Counted from the first letter of the stretch, positions 14,410-61,462 are shown. The stretch: 64,000 bases of DNA from Antedon mediterranea (GCF_964355755.1 NC_092672.1:19152501-19216500); one strand, 5' to 3'. Program-made: numbers and translations. The notes: generated by a model from the letters alone, not told the origin.

Positions 14410-15086
14410 CTTCGCAAAAACAAAACATCTACGAAGAGAAAGGTTGACTAAAGAAATTGCAATGCAATGTAATAACAATACGTCCACAGTTTAAGCTGAT
14501 ACAGATTTGTAAAAATAAAAAAAAAACACTTAAAAGCTGAATTAGGAAGAAGGTTAGCCTATTTTTTGTTCTAAAACATTATCATATATAAATATCAGTT
14601 AAGAATGTCAACCTATACCGGTATACGTTATATTATAATAATAAATCACATTATTGAACTCGATAAACAATGAAACTGAATTGAAACTCTATGGCAACCA
14701 GATCCACAAAATAAATAAACTATGATACATAACTATCATCATGTTTCCTCTATTTATTCTAGTCAGTAACAATGTTAATATTAATGTGATGGAGATTTAG
14801 GTAAATTCGATACGGTAATACGCCATAATAATAGATATGTCTCCCTCTATACATTATTCATTTTATAGAGTTTTCACCTCAGAAATTGTAATCAAAACGA
14901 TGATTGTTTGATTTGAATGTATTTAGGGCCTATCACACATATCACACATATTATTACACATTTTAAAGGAACAACAATCTATAAGTTTTTTTAAACGATA
15001 TTTAAAAAGTAACACAAATAAAAACGTATTTCCATTAGTATCTAGTTTATGAGCGCAGTACAACAAACTCACAGGACCGCGTACCG

Positions 15087-15438
15087 TTAAAAATGTATTG
15101 TCCCCAAAAACATGAAAAATTAAGATTAATAAAATCAGACTTTGAATAGGTTATTTTGTAGTTTAAATAAAGTTATATCACTTCTGTAGAAAAAAAGGGG
15201 GAATAAAATGTTTTCACTTACAAAATGACAAAATAAATGACTAAATTCAACCAAAAATCCATTGGCTGGTAGCCAATTTGACTATTTTTTTTGCTTTAAA
15301 TAGCAGTTTTTTCAGGTAAATATTTTTTTAAATCCAATTTTCCGTTAAAGTGGATAACTAATATGTGAAATTAAAATGGCATATTCAACAACAAAAATTG
15401 TAATAATTGTTTTTTCATGGGGACAATACATCTTTATA
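15087..15438 (+). mobile_element. MITE family A, copy 3 (352 bp)
   Basis: Left end TTAAAAATGTATTGTCCCC, right end GGGGACAATACATCTTTATA; these are inverted copies of each other. The interior matches copies 1 and 2. TTAA is present on the left only, so the target site may be TA or TTAA. No coding capacity. Confidence 0.8.
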
Positions 15439-16039
15439 TTTATGCACTTGTTATGAAGTAAAATAAGTGCATCTTAACACTTACATTTCTACCAGATAGA
15501 AAAAAAAAATTATATAATATCATGGGAAAGAATGGTTTAGAAGAAGAAGAAGACTTTAATGAGTCTCAGTATAAGTATGTTTTAAAATTCTATATCAATG
15601 ATCATATATTTATTTTTTGAAATCGCCGGTGACTGATCAAGGACTCTCATGTTTGCACCCAACTCGTTAATGTACGTACCTATTTATTCTGTCTATTTTA
15701 ATTATCTTTCTTTCCAAGTATACTTGTAAATATACACGTGATAGGATACTTATTAATTTCCTGAAACGAGATAAAAAGCTGTCTTTTGATGCGTAAAATT
15801 TAATACAAAATAGTTCAATGTCAAGCCTTGTGGCGATATAGGCCTACATCACGGCCAATGTTGATCTCCGTTCAAACGAGTGAAATTAGCACTGCTGTTT
15901 TTTTGTATACAGTCTACACACTGCTGTATTTACACACAATTTCTTTTCTTGGTCTTACGTGCACACATGTTTGTATATCAAGAGTTTTAATTATCTTTGT
16001 TCATATAGTAAATATTGTAAACATTTCATTTTGTACTCA

Positions 16040-16150
16040 TAATCTATACATAGACACCATGCATGACACTTTTCATAATCTATACCTAGACACCATGCAT
16101 GACACTTTTCATAATCTATACCTAGACACCATGCATGACACTTTTCATAT
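16040..16150. repeat. Tandem repeat, 36-bp unit, 3 copies
   Basis: Unit begins aatctatacctagacaccat and includes gcatgacacttttc. Because 36 is a multiple of three, the repeat keeps a 121-codon frame open (15828-16193) with a repeated LDTMHDTFHN-like peptide; that frame has no homology and no gene signals. Confidence 0.85.
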
Positions 16151-16989
16151 TATACCCGATTCTCAGTGCTGTATCTTCACATACGGCGTGTGATATTTGC
16201 CTAGGAATAGGAATAGCCTGTATCATGTAAGGTTAGGTTAAGGGTTATGTTATTGTCTATGATACTAAGCGATACCGGTACGCGTAATACATGCTGTATT
16301 ACCAATAGTCATATGATACTTATTAAATCTAGGGATACAGTACCGAGAATTATGTGAATATTAAGTATATGTATACCTACAAACTGCGTGTATACGACTA
16401 CCATGCAAGTAATAATGTGTGTAGGTATATAATACAATTGACCTACAATTACTTTTCACCTAGACCAGCAAATAAATTGCAATCCTCAAGTTACAAAACT
16501 GGTCTTGGAGTGCTTCTTTATCGTTTTTAACACACGCTGACGTCATTTACGGTAAATGATAATTATAAAACGCATCCATATCATATTCCAATAATTCCTT
16601 TTGCATATTTTGAACAACAAATATCACTGTTAATCGGTGCATGCTCCACTTACTTTTCAGGTTATTACCAACTAAATGATGCTTAAGAATGTAGTGTTAA
16701 GTACTTTGTAATGTTGCGAAGTGTTATTAGTGAATGTTGTATTAATGATTATGTGTTAAGGCTCCTTTCAGCACTCACTGATGACAATACTAATGTGTGC
16801 AAATTGCTATGCTAGCGGATCAAAGTGCATACTTCATACACGCCTCTAAGTTCAAATGAGATAACTTGGGCGCAAACAAAATTCTATGGCTTGAAAAAAC
16901 ATAGAATGAATGAAAATTGTATATCTGAATAATATATAAATAGGGTCTGCTATTCATTTATTGAACATTTACAAATAACAGTTATACGA

Positions 16990-17260
16990 TATGATTCTTA
17001 AAATGCCCATAAGTTTGTTCTTATCAACTGTTTTCTTATAAAGTTTGTTTTTATAATTGTTTTTCTTAGGCTCTTATATAAAGTGTTTTTTTAAAATTAA
17101 AGTTGTTCTTATAAAGTGTTTTCTCATTAAGGTATTCTTATATAAAGTGTGTTCTTATTAAAGTTGTACAACGTGTTCTTATATAAAATTTGTTTAAAAA
17201 AAGTGTTGTTATGCATATAAGAAGTCTTATTAAAGTTTTAAAGTTTGTACTTGAATAAAA
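16990..17260. repeat. Degenerate simple repeat of TTCTTATATAAAGTGT type
   Basis: About ten diverged units of 20-30 bp containing tcttata and aaagt. Low-complexity and non-coding. Confidence 0.6.
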
Positions 17261-17299
17261 TAAAAAATATATGTAAAAAAATAGTTACAGACCAAAGTA

Positions 17300-20090
17300 C
17301 TTTTTACAAATAGAGTCAATGATTATACAACGCATCATATCATTTGAATGATATTTTTGTACACAGTCTTGAACAAGTCTATCAAAATGAGCTTTGCAAC
17401 CTTCAAAGAGATTTTGGTGGAAAAGCGTTCGTTGCTCTAGTTGTTAAAAACGACAAAATACTAGACACTCATCTAAACCTCATCAACTAAACATTATGTA
17501 ATATTCGCATTAATAATCAAAGCCGAAACAAACATCAGGTTCTATTTTTTCCCAATGATGACATTGTAATGCGCTATGCTCTGTTTACAACTAAAATATT
17601 AACGATATAAAACAAGATAGAGTATTCCGAAATAATTAATTATAATGGGAGGTGTTGTCGCCTCCTATTGAGCAGGCATACATTTTCATACTTCATAATG
17701 GAACATACATCAACAAATGTTAGTGTTGATACTAATAATACAGTACGTACTGAGTTTGCCCAGCCGACCATTGTAGTGACGTCAGGAGGCATATAAACTG
17801 TAACCCATACCGTACGCTGTGGTTAGTTGCAATATGAATTTTACTAAAGAAATACCTAAAATAAGAATAACTTGTCGACAAATCAGACAAATCTAAATAA
17901 CTTAAATAAAAGAGGAGGGAAATGCAGCTTATTATTGTTGGTATCTTCTGAGTATTCAATAACTATGTGAGCTCTGACGAACCACAGGATGAGTGCCATC
18001 GTTGGTGAGGTGCTCAAATTGATAACAATTACAATTTATTATGTTTAAACCTAAATTTAGTAAACTAGTTAGTTATTAATTATATTAAATTAAAAGTTAT
18101 AGAATTGCTTAGTAGATCTACTGTAAGTAAACTTTACAACAAAATCCATTAAGTGTACGATTAATTTGTAGGCACATTTTAAAAGAATTTTGTTTTTTAC
18201 TGTTAGCTTCCTTGGCATTTATATAATGGATTAGGCCTATACCTATATTTAAAATTTAATTCTCATAACAAACAATTGAAACTTATACTAATCAATTATT
18301 TCGTGTGTATTTCCTATCATGTTAGTAAATGTCTATTGTTAATATGTAGGCCTACATTATACCATTATTAAGCTAAATACTGAGACCCTATCCGAGTACG
18401 GTAGCACTCTAAAACCTAGCCCTATACTGTAGATATCAACATCTTGTGGATCCAGTATTAGAAACGTTGATTCCTAGGGCGTGTCAAGTGACGTATTCGT
18501 TTAGGCTAGTGAGGATTTGTTATGTACTATAGTGTCATTTTATTTATTTTTTTTTATTTTAAAGGAAACTGTTGTGTTTGGAAATAAAACATTATTATAA
18601 ACTTAAACACATAAGAACAAAATAAAACAAAAACAGATTATATAGACATAGCCTACCTACTGTAATAAAAAAAAAATACTTTAATCAGAGTAAAATGGAT
18701 AAAAATAGAAATAACAGGGTGGATCACATTCAATTAGGAAAAGGCGACAGATAAGAAAAATATAAAGTGGAATCATTTTTGGAAGTTATGAAACAATAGG
18801 GCCTACATAGGTCTATAATTAAGTCAATAATGCAAAAACATTAATAAGAAAGCCGCAACAAAGCCGTGTGTTAAAGATACGATTTCTTATAACAGTATAG
18901 ATCTGTTATCGTCGAAGTGTATGTAACATTTTTCCGCAAATAAAAAATATATTTTTTAGGACTAATTAAGGTAAAGAAAGAAAACCAAAGTTGATTGGAA
19001 TTGTTAGGAGTAGTCCGTAATATCTAAAAAGTACTTAGGCCTACGTGTGCGAACAAACACATTATAGGAAACCGTTGTAGTATTTGGAAAAATTATTATA
19101 GGCCTACACCCAATTCAGTTTGGGACAAATATTATTAATGGTCCTGTTAAAAAAGTATAACCAATAATTAGATCTAAACTTTGCCACTGTCTTCCGGTAA
19201 CTGATTTATGTTTTAGGTTGGTTAGTAATGTAAAAGTAGTTCATCCGTTGTTGTTATTATCATTGTACCCGTGGTATTTTGTCAGGCAAGAAAACGGCAC
19301 AAAAGTGCAAAGATCTGGCTGACGAAACGCAGAAATCCCTGCGGCGCTAGCACTGTTAAGTCAATTGGTGATATACCGCTTTCGGTAATAACTTTGTATT
19401 ACCGTTATGACCACCCCGAATACGGTGTTACCTCAAGTTAAAACTAAACCTCAAATTTATAACTACGATGAAATTGCCTATTTCTGGCGTACAAACCACT
19501 CATTGTTCTATAAATATTGCTTAAAGCATCTTTATCTAAATAATTATTGCACATTTCTTTTGTTTGCTACACGTAAGCCTGTTAAACCCAATTTACAGAT
19601 GTGACTCAACTTTTTTTGTTTATATGCTATGCTTACCAATAACTAGGCCTACACCCATACAAAACGTTAAAATTATAAACTTTTTTTTCTCAATTTTGAA
19701 CCATTTTGATTGTTTAATAAATGTCTCGGTGTTTTTATTTTTTTGGTAAAAAAAACCTAAAATATAATATAAATTATTAAAAATGATTATCCTATAATTT
19801 ATTGTTTATTATTAAACACATAATTCTAGAAATACAATAGGAATGGTATAAGCATATATGAAATATATTGTGAAAATAATTTACAGAATTTTGATTTAAA
19901 ACTATTTATTCGTTTGTTTAGTTGATAGTTGTCTGGGGCTTCGACATGGCTACCGTATAATATCGTTGCGTGTTATTACCGTTTAAAGCGTAAACATATT
20001 TTTTTAAAGTAAATACAATAATATAATCATCCTACCTTATTATATGTATATCAAAGGAATGAAGTGTACACTCGACAATTAATTTCATAA
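17300..20090. other. Gene-free AT-rich DNA
   Basis: Several TAGGCCTA palindromes and short open frames only. No domain, RNA gene or organised repeat was seen. Confidence 0.55.
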
Positions 20091-20109
20091 CGGGTGTCAT
20101 GTTGGTTGA

Positions 20110-20293
20110 GATGTTTCAAAATGGCCATGGCCATCGGACAATCCCACAATGCTCCGCGGTCGCATATTACACAGGTATCGTCCGTAAAGTTTTTAATGTT
20201 TTGGTGATCGGGTCAAACACACAACACACTTCGTGGCTAAAACACTTTAGTAAAAATCTTCATTAACTTTGGTTTTACTTTGTTTTGATTACA
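20110..20293 (+). promoter_or_regulatory. Promoter-like segment with ZNF143- and YY1-like sites
   Basis: A local rise in GC and CpG within AT-rich DNA. It holds an AAAATGGCC (YY1-like) at 20118 and CCCACAATGCTCCGCG at 20143-20158, which fits the ZNF143/Staf consensus at all but one position. Such sites mark core promoters in animals. It directly precedes the short coding start at 20294. Whether it drives Tbx1/10 or an unseen gene is not shown by sequence alone. Confidence 0.4.
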
Positions 20294-20309
20294 ATGAAAG
20301 ACGATAAAA
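20294..20309 (+). CDS. Candidate short first coding exon (MKDDK), possible alternative Tbx1/10 start
   Basis: ATG at 20294 in an ACAATG context is followed after 16 nt by a perfect donor half-site, gtaagt, at 20310. The exon would encode MKDDK plus one base, phase 1. Tbx1/10 exon 2 accepts phase 1, so splicing the two would give [15 protein letters not shown] and a protein without the eh1-like motif. One in three random donors would be phase-compatible, so this is suggestive only. It could equally be the first exon of an unrecognised gene. Confidence 0.3.
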
Positions 20310-20462
20310 GTAAGTAATTATATTCATTATTTTTAATCTATTTTATTGAAAGTTTCAATGAAATTCGAATTCACTTTTTAAATATTGTTTACACTAAACT
20401 TTACAACTTAGCGTAAGCGTTGCTATTTTAAACAGAAATGAAGTGTACGTATTTCCAGCTTA

Positions 20463-20550
20463 GGTGTTCGAGATTGAATATACCGTAACAAAATACAAAC
20501 AGCTCAGGTGTTCGAGATTGAATATACCGTAACAAAATACAAACCAAATA
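20463..20550. repeat. Tandem duplication, 44-bp unit, 2 copies
   Basis: The segment ggtgttcgagattgaatata plus ccgtaacaaaatacaaac occurs at 20463 and 20507 without visible change. Confidence 0.9.
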
Positions 20551-22149
20551 CAAACCATGTCCGTCAAATCATATCAATAATTGTAACTTTAGTTGTTCGA
20601 TCTAAGTTGTTATCAGTTATCGTTTGAAAAAAGTTAACATTTATAAAAACCAAATTTAGTTTTAATTTAAATTAAGTGTAAAATTATAAAAAAAAGTTGT
20701 AGTAGGTCCCCGAGTAGGTCTAGTTAGTTGTTGCATACCGGTGCATTGTGTTAAAAAATACTATATTTTAATTCCAAAAACACCTCGTTTAGGCCTAATA
20801 ATATTTTAAATAAAACAAAATTAACTTTATATTAGGTGGTTATTTTTCCTTATCAAACTATACTATCAGCTTGTTTACAAACTGACTGGAATACTTCACA
20901 ACCTGTACAAAATGAATCTATTTAACTTAGGCCTAAACAATTTAATCACACGTTCTTTTATATTCAAAATGCCATTGGGTTATAACAATTCTTTTGGTAA
21001 TTATAGTCAATTAAATATTTCCAGGTACAAGTTTATATTATCTTCTGTTCTGATCGAACGTTTAGATTTTAAGACTACCATGAAATGTTACTGTATTTTT
21101 CAAAGTAACTATATCGTAAATAGGAATAGCGGCATAAAAACCGGAAAAAAAAAGTTTTCAAGTGAAAACGAATCTACATTGGCATACGGATAATAAATGA
21201 TTATATAAACTCATCTTAGTTGCTGTATTATATGATAAGTGGTGACCACTTAGTCGAAGGTAGGCCTACTAATATTTATTTCAGAGTCTAGTCTAATTTT
21301 GCTCCTTTTTGGTACCATTATGAATTATATTGCTGACACTTTATTAATGTTATAAATAAATTATCATTAAATGCTAATATAACATTATGATCAAATTCAC
21401 ATTGATAGAACTTGATAATGTGTATTTGTTTAATCAATAGTAAAATACTGCAGCATATAATACTGTCAGACTAGCAGCACTTGCTGCACCGTCGTTTACG
21501 TTTTTGTGGGCGGCTTACGGACGGCATTGTGTGGTGCGTGCAATAACAAGTAGGGGCCTACACGATACGATATTATTCAATTCAATTAATATACCGATCT
21601 ATATTAAATATACTTTAACAAATTAACACAACGATACCTAGCATGATGGTGAAAAGATGGAAAAGTTAGATTAGGTAGTCCTACTAAATCTTGAAATTAT
21701 AATCTTTATAGGTTTTACCTAAAATCCCAACTAGGCTTCCTTTTTTATATCATCACGTTCTTTTTTTAAACAACGAATTTAATCATATTATTGGAATAAT
21801 TATAGCTGAATAGTTTCTAGTTAATTACTTTTATAATTTATAGCCCTTGATTGACTAAAAATAGTGGCGGGACGTGTGATGAATAAGGAAGGAACCTCTT
21901 CAGGGTCGAACACGACTGTGACGAAATGTTCATGTAGTTTTATCTATCTAGTCACACCTGACCGACGGATGAAGAAAACGAAAAAAATACAAGGGTATAA
22001 TGATATGGTTATGTCAAATTTTCGATTACATTATTCCCTACCAATAATTTCCCTTTTATGTCGTATTGGTTACTTGATTCATAGAGGGGAGGCGAGGGAA
22101 GTAATGATTAACATTAGTAACAGTATGCCTAAGAGTAAGCCTATCTAAT

Positions 22150-22340
22150 CATACGGTATGTCTTGATTTAGATTTTTTCAAATTTATTAAATGCAGTTCA
22201 ATAGTTTTTTAAAAGATAAAATTTACATGTTTATAACACATACGGTATGTCATAGGCTCCTGTTTTTGATTTTCAAATTTATTAAATGCAGTTCAATAGT
22301 TTTTTAAAAGATGAAATTTACATGTTTATCACACAAAGCT
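22150..22340. repeat. Tandem duplication, about 90-95 bp, 2 copies
   Basis: CATACGGTATGTC and CAAATTTATTAAATGCAGTT with the following 40 bp occur twice; the copies differ by a small indel and a few substitutions. Confidence 0.85.
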
Positions 22341-23387
22341 ATCTTTTCTTTTCTTTATAATTTTTTATTCATTTTTTTTAATCTTTCAATTTAGTTTAGT
22401 TGTGGAATTTTTAAGCGCAAGAGACGCTTTACTGTATATGCGCTATGTGCATAAATACAGTTAAGTATTACCATATCTTTTATAAAATGTGCATTTAATT
22501 TCATTGGTAAACTGTTGACTAAACTAAAATAATAATGAAATAAATAACAAATTAACTATACAAACCAGTGAGGAAGAACATAATAGAAATAAATTAAAAA
22601 GTATATTACTAACAAATTCAGAATCATGTAACATTTTGTGTATAAATAATTAAAATAATAATCTTACCATTTCATTGGGTAAAGCAAATATAATGGTTGT
22701 ATTGCGTTTAGAACCTCACTCGTTGCTCAAGTTTTAATCAAAGTGATCTTGTTAACTAAATTCTAGTGTTTTGAAAATAGGATTTTTATTAGTGGTTAAT
22801 TAGTTATGTTAACCAAGCTTTTGCTTATATCCTCGGATTAAAGGTTAAACACTTGGGTTGTGTTGAAAGTTTTTAAATCTTTTAACATTAAAGATAAAAT
22901 GCAAGCAAACATTACGTCTAGGGTGTGTGTGTGCTTCACATGCAATATTTACATACGGAATCGTCCATTCGTACTTTAGGGATGACGATGGACTTTTAAT
23001 AATATTTTTATAATAATAGATAAAAAGTATTACAAACAATTGGAATAACAACTAATATTTTATATTGTTATTTTTCGTTATATATGGAAACATACAATTC
23101 TCTAATTAGTTAAGCAGATCATGTATTGATTTTGAACGCAGTTAACCTCATTGATAAGTTAGAAATGACGTAATAAAAAATCGTAAAGGTTTTAATTAAG
23201 AGATTTTTGTTTGGTGAATTTGTGAATTGCGGGATTGCGTGCGAAGATGTTGTCATTTCCAAGGTAGTTTGGTCATTTTATATGGTGTAGATGACATGTG
23301 ATGTCACAGTCACAAACGAATGGCAAATACAAACTTATAATGGGATCATAATGAGAATGTAATTAATTTGGTCGGTGCTTTTTTAAC

Positions 23388-23493
23388 GATCCAACCAAGG
23401 CAATAGGCCACCAAAAACATACATGTTTTATAACTAAGTTGATCCAACCAAGCCAATAGGCCACCAAAAACATACATGTTTTATAACTAAGTT
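23388..23493. repeat. Tandem duplication, 53-bp unit, 2 copies
   Basis: GATCCAACCAAG...AACTAAGTT repeats at 23388 and 23441 with a single G/C difference. Confidence 0.9.
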
Positions 23494-23683
23494 TAGCGAA
23501 ACATAATATTATACAGTGCAATCGATTGATATACACAAATAATAATAATGATTTTAAAAAAGGAAATCAGTTACAGTAGGCCTAATTTAGGGGTAATTTG
23601 ATAGTTCTATGAAATGATGATTACATTAAGCAAACCAAAATATAAAGTTAAATAAGATCAGTACGAGAGACCAATACATTTTA

Positions 23684-23705
23684 TATTATATATATATATA
23701 TATAC
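23684..23705. repeat. (AT)n microsatellite
   Basis: Uninterrupted alternating AT run of about 20 bp, likely polymorphic. Confidence 0.85.
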
Positions 23706-23898
23706 TCCAAAATCCAAGATTCATATTATTTTCAGAATTTGTTTTTAATATAAAAAAAAATATTCTCTAGTAAGTATAGTTGCTACTATACTAAATTCAA
23801 AGTGCTATTTGTTACAAAGTTTACCGGTATTACAACTTGTTTTTTTATATATATTTCCTTTACTTCTTTTATTTATTATGAACAATAATAATAACTAG

Positions 23899-23952
23899 CA
23901 CCATAGGCCTACGTATCACCATAGGCCTACGTATCACCATAGGCCTACGTAT
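23899..23952. repeat. Tandem repeat, 18-bp unit containing TAGGCCTA, 3 copies
   Basis: caccataggcctacgtat repeats three times without change. It includes the palindromic 8-mer found throughout the window. Confidence 0.9.
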
Positions 23953-24639
23953 TAAGATTTTACATTCGATTAGTATGTTTAATACAACTCAATCTCTATA
24001 TCCATCGAAAATGGGGCGCAATCTTCAAACGACAGATTGCCTACTGCAACATTCCCACGTTTTTATAGTAATTCGTAAAAATAATAATATAAATTTCTAG
24101 CATATTTATCTCATCTTATTTTTAAACTGTTATACGGATTATAGCACAAGTAAAAAGGATCCGGCGAAATTAGACCGGAAATACTAATTTTTATTCAAGA
24201 AATAAAAATAACAAATTAATTTTAAAGGGAGCATAACATACGTGCAATTACTGTTTTAAATTTTCAATATGAAAATATATTCGTTTAAGTTTATGTATAC
24301 TACGTGGTGCTACGTTGTCTTTTGAGTGTTAATTCCAACGAGGGGTAAGATAGTACCATCAAGTGCCTACAAAATATAGGTATAATACCCGGGTGAGGGC
24401 GGTAATCAGATTTATTTAGTTCCGTGTGGTTTGGTTGCTGTTAAGTTAATATTGGTACTTAAAGCGGAAATCCACTAACGTGATGTACCGTGAAGTTTAA
24501 GCCAGCCCACTCAGCGGCTTTCGACGGAAGATGATACATTATAATATGTTAGCTTGTTCACCACTCTTTATCAACAGCCAATATTCGTTGAATTAAAAAA
24601 AAAACTTTTGAATTGCAATCGAGTAAGTGACACTATAAT

Positions 24640-25114
24640 TGCACTGGGCAGGTCACCGTCATCAGTGACGTAGCAAACCAACGGCCAATGATTGCTCGGT
24701 GTATATGTAGAATTAATTAACTAATAATGTCCAGCCCCCTTCCTATACTGCCAGGCCTGTGTGTCCGGGGAATGGTGGTTTGTTTTTATTAGACCAAACT
24801 TCAATACAGAATACCAGTTGGCACTTATGTATATTGGAACTTGATGATGTTTCATTAAGAACAGTTCTAGATACCTCACATCGTTAGTTACAAAACAATA
24901 GCAAATTACATTCCAGCTATACTGAAGAAATGAAATTAACTGAGAAGTTACTTTTCGTAGAAGCTTAAACAATTAGCAAGTTATCGTGTTTGTGTTAAAA
25001 GTGTACCGTTATATGAAAGAATACTCTGCACGTTAAAAGAAGTGAAAGATCATTTTCTGCTGTCAAACACCGTTTATTCGGTCTGTACTTATACTTAGGC
25101 TGCCTCGGAGAGGC
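24640..25114 (+). promoter_or_regulatory. Probable core promoter and 5' UTR of Tbx1/10
   Basis: This segment directly precedes the initiator ATG. It contains a CRE-like TGACGTAG at 24666-24673, a CCAAT box at 24685-24689 within a locally higher-GC stretch, and a weak TATA-like GTATATG near 24701. If that box is used, transcription would begin near 24730 and leave a 5' UTR of nearly 400 nt. The start site is inferred; no initiator motif is decisive. Confidence 0.4.
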
Positions 25115-58902
<33,788 letters not shown>

Positions 58903-59140
58903 CGTAGTTGCCATTATGTCATTTTTAGCATACTTAGTTTAAATAGGGTTACATTTTATATTATTATAGAGTAATATTATATATTATAAGAGTGCCGAAA
59001 TTTACTTTACCTCACAATAATGGGGAGCGCTTTATTTTCGTGAGACCTGAATTGTTGCGATTTGGTTTTATCACGAAATTTAAGGGCATAACACAATTAT
59101 ATTTTAGTATTAATAAATTGAAAACTTTATTTTACACTTT
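58903..59140 (+). other. Tbx1/10 3' UTR with polyadenylation signal
   Basis: A canonical AATAAA lies at 59113-59118, about 210 nt after the stop, and is the first one downstream. It is followed by a T-rich stretch (actttatttta), so cleavage is expected near 59130-59140. A longer 3' UTR cannot be excluded. Confidence 0.6.
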
Positions 59141-60401
59141 ATCATTATTATTATTATTATAAGATCGTACATCTATTCAAGAATCAGTGCATTGTAGGCT
59201 AATATTTTTTCTATTTTGGTAATTGTTTGATGAAAACAGTATTTTATTTTCACCAATTGAAAAATTCTTACAAGTATTGAAGTTATTCAAGTATACAAAA
59301 CTTGCTTTTGTTAAGATCGGATTGACAATGTTTGTACGGTACATTATGTAGGCTGACATTGCCAATACCACTTCCTCTTGCCAGATTAACGGTGTGTATT
59401 CAGACATCTAAGTCTGTCAAAAACTTGTTCACCTCAATGTGTTATGATCTTATAAGTTATTATATACTTGTACATTTTGTTTTTAAGCGAAAAAAGTAAT
59501 GTTAAGCACGGTATACACAAGTATATACGTTTAAAATGTAAAGATGTATAAATTTGACTAAATTTGCTAAAGAAAGATTTTGCAAAATAATCTTTATACA
59601 AATTTATCTCTTTCAAATATTTATTTCAATATAATAGTATTAGTGTAGATTAAATAATGTTATATTATTATAAAAAGTATCAATTATAGTAAGCTCCCAT
59701 GATGTTTACGCACGCGTACAAAATGTGTAATGACATTGACAAATTGAGGCTGGAAAACCGAAAATAATTCCGGAGTATTGCATGTTTGTTACCTGTAAAC
59801 GAATTTTCCTGATTGAAAATGTCCAAATAAATAGGATATTTTAATCCAAAATATGTAAAATCGTCGACCACCAATCACGTTCGAAATGTATTTTTCTCAG
59901 AATGGCGTGTTGATAGTTATTTTAACACCGTTTGAATTAAATTTTCCAGAAAGGTATTAATTTGAAACGAAATTGTAAATTAAAGAAGAATGTATGAAAT
60001 GAATTATTCAAGCAATAATTTTTTCTTTGTTAAATTAATGGGTTTTTGAATGTTTTTTTATTCAATATACTCCAATGCTTTGTTTGGTTTGTGATGATAT
60101 GGTATTGTGGGAACAAATTAAGACAAACCAAATGTATTTTGTATCTTATTAGACCAATAATCAAATATAATATGCCAGCATTTATTGGAGCAAATAAACA
60201 CAATTTGTTGATTTTTATATATTATAATAATCGTAACAGAAATTCCATGTGATTGGTCTATATAGTCTTTCAACATGACTTCCAGATTGGTTAATAATCT
60301 ATCAACGAGTAAAATGATTGGATAGGCTAATTGTCTCTCATGGTTGGACAATTGTATAACTATTATTAGTTTATATTAGGTATCACCTTATCTAAATTTT
60401 A
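59141..60401. other. 3' flank of Tbx1/10, no gene seen
   Basis: AT-rich DNA with short open frames on both strands, none with a recognisable domain. No tandem repeat was noticed. Confidence 0.5.
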
Positions 60402-61462
60402 TTAACACTTTGACTGCCAAACACGAAGATCTTCGTTTTTGGAAACACAACGCTTGACTGCCAAAAACGAAGATCTTCGTTTTTTGCGTTTTTTTACGAA
60501 ATCCGGTAGATAGGTTAATTATTGGTATATACTATAAATATGAACACTATATTCGGTCTGGACCGTCAATATTTTACAATTTGAAAGTAACTAATCTGGT
60601 TACGAACGACTGTCAAAATGGTACCTGTCGAAATAACAAACACCGCGCATCACAGTAGCGCGTAGAGCGATGGCTTGGCGCATTGTGTATCGGTCGCGCG
60701 CTAGCTATGCCGCCGAAGCATTACAAAGGTTTTTGTGGATTGACATGTTTGTTTGTTATCTGAATAAAAAATAATGGAGTCATTTTCAATATGAAGTCTT
60801 TAATTTTATTATTGTATGTATACCCTAATTGTTTTGGTGTTTTACTGAAAGTGACCGAGTTTCACGCAACAAACTTGTTTTGAAATGGTATGGTTATTAT
60901 CATCAGTTTACTATCTCCTAGGCCTAGGCTAGTAGTACTAGGCTAGCCTAGCCCTAGTCGTAAAACGGTTCCGGACCAACTTTAGGCCTGGTTAACTAGG
61001 CCTGGTGTCTTTACTATGTGGATTTTGGCGAAACATTGATGTAAGATTTATGATTTATAAAATGTAATACATTTTTCGATAGTGATAACTTGTTTTTATA
61101 GGCCTATCGGTGCCGTGTAAGTAACTTTTTCGTTGTTTGTTGATGATCTCACCGGGCGATATTTTCATATTGTGATGTTCTGCACAAAATCGCGATTATC
61201 TCGACTTTCTTGCGCGAAACTACGAAAAATTCAAAAAGTGGGTTACTTTCATTTTACTATTACGAATTACATATTGCGATTTAAAAATCGTTCTTGGTAC
61301 CATTGTAAAGCTAAAATCTTTATGATTATTTTAGTCTAAATTACATATAAATCAGATCACATACATGGTTTCAATCAGCTTTAATAAAAACATCGAATTG
61401 GGCTAAAAACACTGGCGGTGGCAGTTTCTAACTGGAAAAACCTCTGGCAGTCAAAGTGTTAA
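60402..61462. mobile_element. Non-autonomous piggyBac-like element (1061 bp)
   Basis: Left end TTAACACTTTGACTGCCA (60402-60419) and right end TGGCAGTCAAAGTGTTAA (61445-61462) are perfect 18-bp inverted repeats including TTAA, the target of piggyBac transposases. Subterminal CGAAGATCTTCG palindromes lie at 60424-60435 and 60468-60479, with a second partial TTGACTGCCA at 60454. The interior has no transposase; the 68-codon frame at 61133 is not one. Its GC content (60600-60720) exceeds that of the flanks. Confidence 0.82.

Larger units (their letters stand above)
20560..24640. other. Upstream region of Tbx1/10, no gene seen
   Basis: Contains small duplications (listed) and a TCACACCT T-box half-site at 21952. 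A GC-richer stretch at 21480-21545 with a GTGGGCGGC (Sp1-like) box is unexplained. The 93- and 94-codon open frames at 20912 and 21864 show no family resemblance. Confidence 0.5.

Noticed and set aside
15828-16193. 121-codon plus-strand reading frame
   Set aside because: Kept open by a 36-bp tandem repeat. No homology, poor composition and no gene context.
24721-24972. 83-codon minus-strand reading frame
   Set aside because: Lies in the probable promoter and 5' UTR of Tbx1/10, has no homology and no gene signals.
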